Made by a program: the position numbers and the translations under genes | The notes under the pieces: model-generated | Told to the model about the DNA's origin: nothing | Database searches by the model: none | The model's input: only the letters and a program-made list of their open reading frames with translations | Assembly: GCA_947000775.1 (NCBI GenBank) | Contig: CAMQGK010000299.1 | Span: 16,992,001-17,056,000 of the forward strand | DNA from: Pterois miles | Taxonomy: Eukaryota > Chordata > Actinopteri > Perciformes > Scorpaenidae | Length of the DNA stretch: 64,000 nucleotides | Direction: 5' to 3' | In this document: piece by piece, positions 58,195-64,000 of the stretch | Layout: every line of letters begins with the position of its first letter | How positions within the stretch are numbered: the first letter of the stretch is position 1

Positions 58195-58338
58195 CATCGG
58201 ACTGATCCGGGAATACTGCGTTATCATCGGCAAAGCAGCGTGTGCCTGAAATGTTACCGTAGTCAAATATGGGCCCTTCCAGCAAAGTCACAATATCCAA
58301 CCGATTGATCTTTGTCAGCACCGCAGTTAAAGCATCCG
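58195..58338 (-). CDS. ank3: ank3 exon: death domain, C-terminal third
   Basis: The acceptor CCTCCTCTCCAG completes a Thr codon begun in the previous exon (phase 1), and the donor is GATG|GTAAAG. The 48 codons read DALTAVLTKINRLDIVTLLEG, then GPIFDYGNISGTRCFADDN and AVFPDQSDG. This is the last helix of the death domain and the linker that follows. The GPIFDYGNISGTR segment is the best evidence for ANK3 over ANK1 or ANK2. In ankyrins the death domain packs near the ZU5-UPA supermodule. It is not known to signal apoptosis here. Confidence 0.95.
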
Positions 58339-58487
58339 CTGGAGAGGAGGAAGACAGAGAAATATCATTAACAGCCATGTTGTAACAGCACAAAACCATG
58401 ATATTGTCAGTTATATTGATTCAATGTTAGCAACTGAAATAATGCATTCTTAGCCGGGAGATGAAAATCTGGACATGACCTACAAGT

Positions 58488-58880
58488 AGCGCTGTGTATT
58501 GGTAAGAATCTGGTGATATGACTGACTGGGATTATCATAAAGTGGGCATGTCTGTAAAGGGGAGACTGGTGGGTACCCAGAGAACCCATTTACATTCACA
58601 CATCTGGAGGTCAGAGGTCAGGGGACTTTGGAGACTATTTAACCTTTGCAACATGCAAGCATGACAAGGTTGGTACCAACGGATTGCTTATGGTTTCTAG
58701 TCTAATATGATGCCAGTACCTTCACTCTAGCTTTAAAAACAAGCCCACTACAACCTCCAAAAGACAGATTTTCTGGTTAATCAAAGTCAATATAGCGTTT
58801 TGGAGAATCAATACAGTATCGCTGTAAAACATAATATCACGACACTCGTGTATCAATATTTTCTTACACCCCTCCCTACA
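58488..58880. repeat. Fish interspersed repeat inside the death-domain intron
   Basis: Pieces match a teleost repeat known for TATCGATACAGTATCG-like ends: GCTGTGTATTGGTAAGAATC, GGGTACCCAGAGAACCCATT, CTGGAGGTCAGAGGTCAGGG, GTTGGTACCAACGGATTGC, ATGATGCCAGTACCTTCAC, AATACAGTATCGCTG and ATCAATATTTTCTTACACCC. It fills most of the 610 bp intron between the exons at 58338 and 58949, ending about 70 bp from the upstream exon's donor. The name is not recalled. Confidence 0.7.
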
Positions 58881-58948
58881 ACGGTCATGTCCACTTGTCT
58901 CCATCACACATACATAACAGAACACGAACACAAAAACACACTGCTTAC

Positions 58949-59080
58949 TTGTGGCATTTTTACCATCCCTGTGCACCCATTTCTTTAGGAGCATGAAGCT
59001 CTGTGCTGTCAGGGAATTGGGGTTCTCCACTCTGATAAAGTTGATCTCTTCCACAGAGAAATCCAGCTCCCTGGCCAGCT
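58949..59080 (-). CDS. ank3: ank3 exon: death domain, central part
   Basis: The acceptor CTCGTCACAG completes a Glu codon, and the donor is CACA|GTAAGC. The 44 codons read LARELDFSVEEINFIRVENP, NSLTAQSFMLLKKWV and HRDGKNAT. Helices 2-5 of the death domain are recognisable, with the hallmark IRVENPNSL and the LLKKW motif. Compared with the mammalian ANK3 I recall, NFSVDEINQ is DFSVEEINF and VTRDGKNAT is VHRDGKNAT, all mild changes. Confidence 0.95.
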
Positions 59081-59367
59081 CTGTGACGAGAAACAAAAAA
59101 AATATGAGACAGTAAAAAGCAGAAAGACGCATTTGTTGCTCATCGTGTTGGCCTACATTACAAGAGTGTCATTTTCAATATTTTCAGTAAATGAATTAAC
59201 TAGTTACCAGTGAGAGACACAAATATATATTTTTTTATCCTGTTTGAATTGTGGCATGAATCATACTTGAGATGTTTGTCAATTTAAAAGATAATCTTGC
59301 AAGTCAAAAGAGTGTCAGTTTGTCATAGTATCATATAGTTTTGTGTGAAACTGCACAGTGAGCTACA

Positions 59368-59557
59368 TACTCTTTTTCTTGGTAACTTTATATGTCTGAG
59401 GAAAATGTTGATATTCCCAACTCATCTTTCTTCTCTGTCATTACGTCTTTGCATGTCCTGCATTGTTACCAACTAGCTAGCTTGCTAAATTGTTAGCCTC
59501 TGTAGCTTCAATATTGCCGTTGCTTAGCAGCAGTGTTCTTCACGACTTAACCACTTG
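59368..59557. repeat. Dispersed repeat, copy 1 (shared with 61981-62198)
   Basis: It shares in order TTTTTCTTGGTAA, TATGTCTGAGGAAAAT, GTTGATATTC, CTAGCTTGCTAAAT, GTTAGC, GTTGCTTAGC, GTGTTCTTC and GACTTAACCACTTG with 61981-62198, in the same orientation. This copy is about 28 bp shorter because of internal deletions. It lies in the intron upstream of the central death-domain exon. Confidence 0.85.
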
Positions 59558-61065
59558 AAGGTTACGCATGTTGTGTTCACAACTTCCCATCTTGTAAACA
59601 CAAGTTCCTTTCAAAGGCAACATTTGCCACTCTATCAAGGTAAAAAACGTCTGCACTGAAAATGAGGTGCTGTGATTTATCATCCATTAAGCGGCATGCT
59701 CTGTCTTAGTCGGAAGCTGACAGAAGCACAAACAACATCACATTTCAAAAGGAAGTGACAGCACAAAAATGCCTCAGAAACATTAGAGAACAGTCAGTTA
59801 TCTGATGACAAGCTGCTGCTGCCGGATACATCGTATGTGGTGTAAACAAACTGCTGCCACAGGGAGGTTTACACAGATTAACACGGGTAGAATTGCAGAA
59901 AAAAAAATGACAAGTAGCCGGAAAAGATAAATGGAGAGCGAGGCATTTAAAATTTTAATTATTTGGGTATGCAGCAACTGTATTCCACCCTCCAACTCAT
60001 CGGTTGTCAAGCTAATCCTGATTGTTTATTAAACAAGAGGGGATGGACATATCTGATGAAAAAACCTTCAAGCTTTGTGTCAATACTGTGTGTTGTTTTC
60101 ATTTCCTTAAAATAATAAAAATAAAAAAAATAATCCTAACTGCCAACGACAACATAATCTGAAGCGAATGGGGGAGAGAAATGCTGCATATCCAGACAAG
60201 CATACTGGCTATAAATTTTAAACCACGAGAACATAATGTTCAGCATCTCTGCAACAGGAACACACATTAAATATGGATTAGACTCCACTCTCTCCAGTCA
60301 CTGCACCGGACAGAAGGCGCACAACTATCCACACTCATAATGCACACTTCGGATGGACGCCTGTGCACACGCGATTACTGGTGATGCCGACACACACATG
60401 CAGGCAGGCGTGGGGCAGTGCTGCAGTGCAGGTGGTCAGACTCGGACTAAACTGCAGAGGCCACACCCTAATCAATGCTCAGATACAATACACATAAAAT
60501 CATCTCACTGTTGCTCACTCAAACATAAAGATGCATGACATGGGAGAATATAAACACACTGCTGTACAAGCTTTTTGCTATTTAAATAAATAATACATAT
60601 TTACTTTTCATATTTTCAGCCCCCAAGTCCTCATCATGAGGTGCGTATGTTAAAATTCTCAAATTAATTTGAATATTTACAATACAATCCAAGTTTTGAG
60701 ATTTTTCCTACTTTCATGTAGTGACGATGATGTATGTGACTATAAATGCCACTGCAGTACTGCTCAGTTAAGATGTTTGTACACTACATGTCCACCAGAT
60801 GGCAACAAGCACTGTAAAACTAATGGTTGGAGAGCTGGGCTCAGTCCAGCTCATTCATTCATACACATACGTGGGTGGGTTTTAAAAATCACATACTGGA
60901 TCCTACAGTATATCTGATGTTTATCAGTGAATAAAGTGCAGGAGTCTCTGGTTGGATGCTGGACCGTATCGATGACCATAATAAAGACGGTATTCTTTCA
61001 TCGCTTCATGCTTGTTTTTGAGTGTTTCTTACAGTGTGAAAAGGGTGAAGCGAGTGCAGACTCAC
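59558..61065 (-). other. ank3 intron, no gene or clear repeat
   Basis: About 1.5 kb with unremarkable composition. Short open frames on either strand have no conserved motif. No convincing exon is seen. Confidence 0.5.
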
Positions 61066-61140
61066 CAGTCCAGCTGAGTCCGAGGTGGTCGGCTACTATC
61101 GCCATGCGGAGGTCTGTTCTCTCGCAGGGACTCTGAGGGC
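61066..61140 (-). CDS. ank3: ank3 exon: death domain, N-terminal part
   Basis: This reads SPCERTDLRMAIVADHLGLS then WT, with one base left to form the Glu completed by the next exon; the donor is CTGG|GTGAGT-like. The acceptor is either CGACACAG (exon from 61140) or CCCTCAG (exon from 61132, phase 0). I cannot choose between them without the upstream exon, which is not in the window. DLRMAIVADHLGLSW is helix 1 of the ankyrin death domain and nearly identical to mammals. Confidence 0.93.
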
Positions 61141-61980
61141 CTGTGTCGAGGAAGCAGGGAAGGACAGGACACAAACAATGAATGTGGGATATCATGACAG
61201 CAATCCCCAAATTAATTACATGTGATTCTCAGTAAGAGATACACACAATGGCTCGTATAAAATGGCCGCAGAGGCAGAGGGGATCAATGATAACAGATTG
61301 GGATTGTGAACTGAAAGTTTGTCTGTTTCTGACATTAATGTGATCTAAACGTGACCTATTAAATACCTCGTTAACGAGTTTTTGTCACTTTTTTTTGCCA
61401 TTTTCTGATGTGATATTCATATCAAACCCTCTGGCATTGCGGACTGAAAAAAAGACTAACTTTAGCTCACTGTCCCAGGTCTCACCTCTGGAAAAAATAA
61501 AAACAGTTTTTCTGGCCAGACTCTCCTCAATAATTCAGTTTGGATAATGGACGCCTGCTAAAAGAAATAGTTCTACATTTTGGGAAATGCACAGCGCTTG
61601 CTGAGAATTAGATGAGAAGATCGATACCACTCTCATGTCTCTGTCTGCTCACTCAGAAGCTGGAGCCTGGAGACACAAAGGTTGCATCCTACATTCCACA
61701 CTAATGTATTTAGCACACTAAAACAGTGTGTGAGATTTTTTTAGTAATGGTGCCTTCAAATGGGGTTGTGTTTACTGTGTTTACCGTGTTTACTAGTTGG
61801 GTCCACGTGAACGCCCCCTCATGTCGTATTCACGACCTCGTATGTGGAAAGTTTCTGAAAGCTCAGAGTTCACAACTTGTGACGTGTTTGTTGAGGTTGT
61901 GAGAAATGGCGGAGCCCATGGAAGTTCATTTATCGGCACATAATAAGTTAATATTGTGCAGTATATTATAATTTGAGCCA

Positions 61981-62198
61981 TACTGTTTTTCTTGGTAATC
62001 TTATAATATGTCTGAGGAAAATATTGATATTCTCAACAACCTCATCTTTCTCCTCTGTCATTATGCCTTTCATTTCCAGCACTATGTTATCAACTTGCTA
62101 GCTTGCTAAATCGTTAGCCGCTGTGGCTCCTAGACTCGGACAGTAACATTAATATTGTCGTTGCTTAGCGGCGGTGTTCTTCTCGACTTAACCACTTG
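61981..62198. repeat. Dispersed repeat, copy 2 (shared with 59368-59557)
   Basis: Longer copy of the repeat described at 59368. It has additional internal sequence around GGCTCCTAGACTCGGACAG that is missing from copy 1. Both copies are in the same orientation about 2.6 kb apart, so they could be independent insertions or an old duplication. Confidence 0.85.
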
Positions 62199-62283
62199 TC
62201 TGAAACCTTAGTATGAAACCAATAGTACTCGAATTGCATTCTATTTCTGGTAAAATATTAAAGTATGCCAAAGCTGGACACTA

Positions 62284-62345
62284 CACTACAATTTACATGG
62301 TAAATTTCCCCACTGTGGGACTAATAAAGGAATATCTTATCTTAC
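62284..62345 (+). mobile_element. 3' tail of a fish retroposon
   Basis: AAATTTCCCCACTGTGGGAC followed by TAATAAAGGAATATCTTATC and TTA is a familiar LINE/SINE 3' end in fish, with a short (TATCT)-type tail. The body upstream is not recognisable. The window ank3 lies on the opposite strand. Confidence 0.55.
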
Positions 62346-62832
62346 AGTGGCATAAATATCCCAAAATGCAATGTGGTAGTGACAACAACGTTCATAACAA
62401 AACCTTGAAGGACAGCTCTGTAACGTCAATAATGCTTCAGTTTAAGTATAAGATTTCACTTTGCTAGGTATAATACAGTTTTATATTTAGTTCAGTCTCA
62501 CAAATATTCATTTTGGTTGCATGACTTTGCCACAGGTTACCATGGTTACACGTCTCCAACCAGCCAGGAAGGCTCTCAGTAAGTAACGACGTAAATTATA
62601 GTTCAGTGCATCCGAAAAGGTCCATACCACTGTCACACAGAAATAACGTTGAACGATAGTACACTTTTGGGTAAGTAGTGCATAATACGTGATTTTGGAT
62701 GCAGCATTAGCTTAGCTTAGCATAAAGATAGGAAATGGGGGGGGAGCTAGCCTGGCTCCATCCAAAGGTAAAAAGAACCAGCATCTCTAAAGCTCACTAA
62801 ATAAGATGTTATATTTAATTTGTTTAATCCAC

Positions 62833-63531
62833 AGGTCTCCAACAAGGAATTTATGAGCTCCCTGTACTTTTCTACCCGTTCCTGAGTGGTTGGCTTTGTA
62901 AACCTGTTTAAATTTCTATCCAATTAAATTCACAGACATCCCGCCCACTGGCAAAATTATTATTTGCCAGCTGTCATTTAAACCAGTAACGTTACTTTCA
63001 AGTTTGGTTAAATCTGTGACGGCGTAACATTAGGCGATGTGAGCAGACATGCACAGAAAATAGCCAGGTCAATTAAAGACAGAAAATATAGTATTTTCAC
63101 GAGGAACAGTTTTTTTTCATGAATGCGAATGACAAACGTGTCTCATTTGTGGAGCGAGCGTGTCAGTTAGTAAGAGTAAAAGATGTAATATTACCAAAAA
63201 CCACAGCAACTTTTTCATCAGACTTTCCGACTGCTAGCGGCCTACGTATGGAGGAGGTAAAGGAGCTGAAAAAAACACTTAAAAGACGACAGTCTTTGTT
63301 TGCCAATCTGACGAAGAAGGTCAACGCAGCAACAGAGGCTTCGTTTAGCGGCACACATCCAAAAGAAACACAAAAAGCCCTTCGCCTATGAAAGGACTGT
63401 AGAGGCGATGACTGTGATGGCTGAAGGGTTTTTAAAGAGCAATAATAGTGAGGCAGAAATTATGACTGCTATTGGTGATATACAACTTGGTGGTATGAGT
63501 AGCTCCCAGAGGAAAAAAGGTTGGAGACCCC
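62833..63531 (+). mobile_element. hAT-like element, 699 bp, with TIRs and 8-bp target duplication
   Basis: Perfect 10 bp inverted ends GGTCTCCAAC (62834-62843) and GTTGGAGACC (63520-63529) lie inside direct repeats of TAATCCAC (62825-62832 and 63533-63540). Without the insert, the host repeat reads continuously across the site. An 8 bp duplication is typical of hAT elements. The interior has a decayed frame at 63119-63391 and 63408-63515: ELKKTLKRRQSLFANLTKK, NAATEASFS and AEIMTAIGDIQLGG. These resemble the N-terminal region of hAT transposases related to GTF2IRD2/ZBED-type proteins as I recall them. No catalytic domain is present, so the element is non-autonomous. Confidence 0.75.
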
Positions 63532-63635
63532 TTAATCCACACAAAAAACAGTGTAAAAGCAAAACGTTGTGGTTTTATGCGGGGTTATGTGTCGGATAGT
63601 AAGCGTATTTCCCAAAATGTTGAACTATTCCTTTA

Positions 63636-64000
63636 AGTTTTACAATGGACGGTCTCTAGGGCCATATTCTACTTCTTTTCTCTTAATTATTAAGCATTGT
63701 AAAATGCAGGTATGCCCTCTGGAGGGAACACAGAGTACTACACCAGATAGTAATAGTTTACTGGACTAGCTTTCATTCACTAGCTACAACTAACTAAACA
63801 ATAAGTAAACTAAATATCAATCTAATTAGATTGTTGCAGTAACTACTTTGAGCCTAGCGCTATTAGAGATCACTGATCATATGAAATAAAAATCAAAAGC
63901 ATGAGGATCTGTGAGGCCAGAAAAGGAAAAACAGAAATCACATTTTCACACTAAAATGTTTGACGTCCAGTAGTATTAGTAGTTAAAGTTAAAAGAGTTA
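63636..64000 (-). other. ank3 intron, nothing recognised
   Basis: Sequence from the end of the nested elements to the window edge. I see no exon or repeat in it. Confidence 0.4.

Larger units (their letters stand above)
61681..62704. mobile_element. Insertion with inverted TGCATCC / GGATGCA ends
   Basis: The first gap in the split element starts GTTGCATCC (61681) and ends GGATGCAGC (to about 62705). The flanking parts (GTATTTAGCACACTA on the left; the reverse of CACTTTTGGGTAAGTAGTGC on the right) resemble the ends of a fish repeat that I remember. It contains the second copy of the dispersed repeat and a retroposon tail. A target-site duplication is not clear. Confidence 0.5.
61559..63635. 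mobile_element. MITE-like element with inverted ends, split by two insertions
   Basis: The left end (61560-61590, AAAGAAATAGTTCTACATTT then TGGGAAATGC) and right end (63603-63634, GCGTATTTCCCAAAATG then TTGAACTATTCCTTT) are inverted copies. Between them a known fish element order is recognisable in three pieces: left piece to about 61670 (GATGAGAAGATCGATACCAC), middle piece at about 62705-62832 (TAGCTTAGCTTAGCATAAAG, AGCTAGCCTGGCTCC, AAAGCTCACTAA) and right piece at about 63532-63635. The gaps are filled by insertions at about 61681-62704 and 62833-63531. Confidence 0.75.
42870..64000 (-). other. ank3: ank3 (ankyrin-G) gene, 3' portion, partial
   Basis: Minus-strand gene whose visible exons encode the death domain and C-terminal regulatory domain of a giant membrane-skeleton adaptor. 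Ankyrin-G links membrane proteins to spectrin at axon initial segments, nodes and lateral membranes. Nine coding exons chain in phase: 61140-61066, 59080-58949, 58338-58195, 51855-51132, 49624-49432, 49137-49054, 46668-46585, 46386-46180 and 44917-44870. The paralogue call rests on the death domain and its flank (LTKINRLDIVTLLEG, then GPIFDYGNISGTR), which match ANK3 as I remember it. ANK1 and ANK2 have clearly different residues there. The final residues GKKSQS resemble the EKKSHS-type end I recall for human ANK3. Whether this is the fish a or b duplicate cannot be decided here. The 5' exons lie beyond 64000. Confidence 0.85.

Overview
The window looks like nuclear DNA of a ray-finned (probably percomorph) fish. 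It has one spliced vertebrate gene, ank3 (ankyrin-G), on the minus strand with GT-AG introns. Many interspersed repeats in and around its introns match families I remember from teleost genomes. There is no prokaryotic gene organisation, rRNA, tRNA or CRISPR array.

Region 1 (1-41930) is one uninterrupted AT-rich satellite array that runs off the left edge. Its unit is about 153 bp (about 274 units, roughly 23% GC). Each unit is a tetramer of four diverged 37-41 bp monomers, most beginning GTCA. At a larger scale the array is a mosaic of blocks of about 15-21 units that I call A, B and C, in the order (A/C-like left end) A B B C A B C B' A A B C B', then a more diverged part D. Offsets between copied segments (2901, 3058, 7961, 11627, about 13610 and 22182 bp) are close to whole numbers of units, as expected for in-register unequal exchange. 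At 41931-42560 the tetramer gives way to single degenerate monomers and shorter remnants, the usual look of a satellite edge.

Region 2 (about 42875-64000) is the 3' portion of ank3, read right to left. Nine coding exons can be followed with matching splice phases. Three encode the death domain, one large exon and several small ones encode the acidic and disordered C-terminal regulatory domain, and a short last coding exon ends in a Lys-rich tail. A probable 3'UTR intron and a good polyadenylation signal lie beyond the stop. The gene's 3' end is only about 0.3 kb from the satellite edge.

The introns hold a LINE 3' end, a 760 bp element with long terminal inverted repeats, a nested stack of elements containing a 699 bp hAT-like insertion, several other fish repeats and a purine-rich tract of about 0.7 kb. 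The upstream ank3 exons (ankyrin repeats, ZU5 domains, UPA) lie beyond the right edge.

I found no new enzymatic or defence system. The most unusual content is the hierarchical satellite beside ank3 and its preserved monomeric edge.
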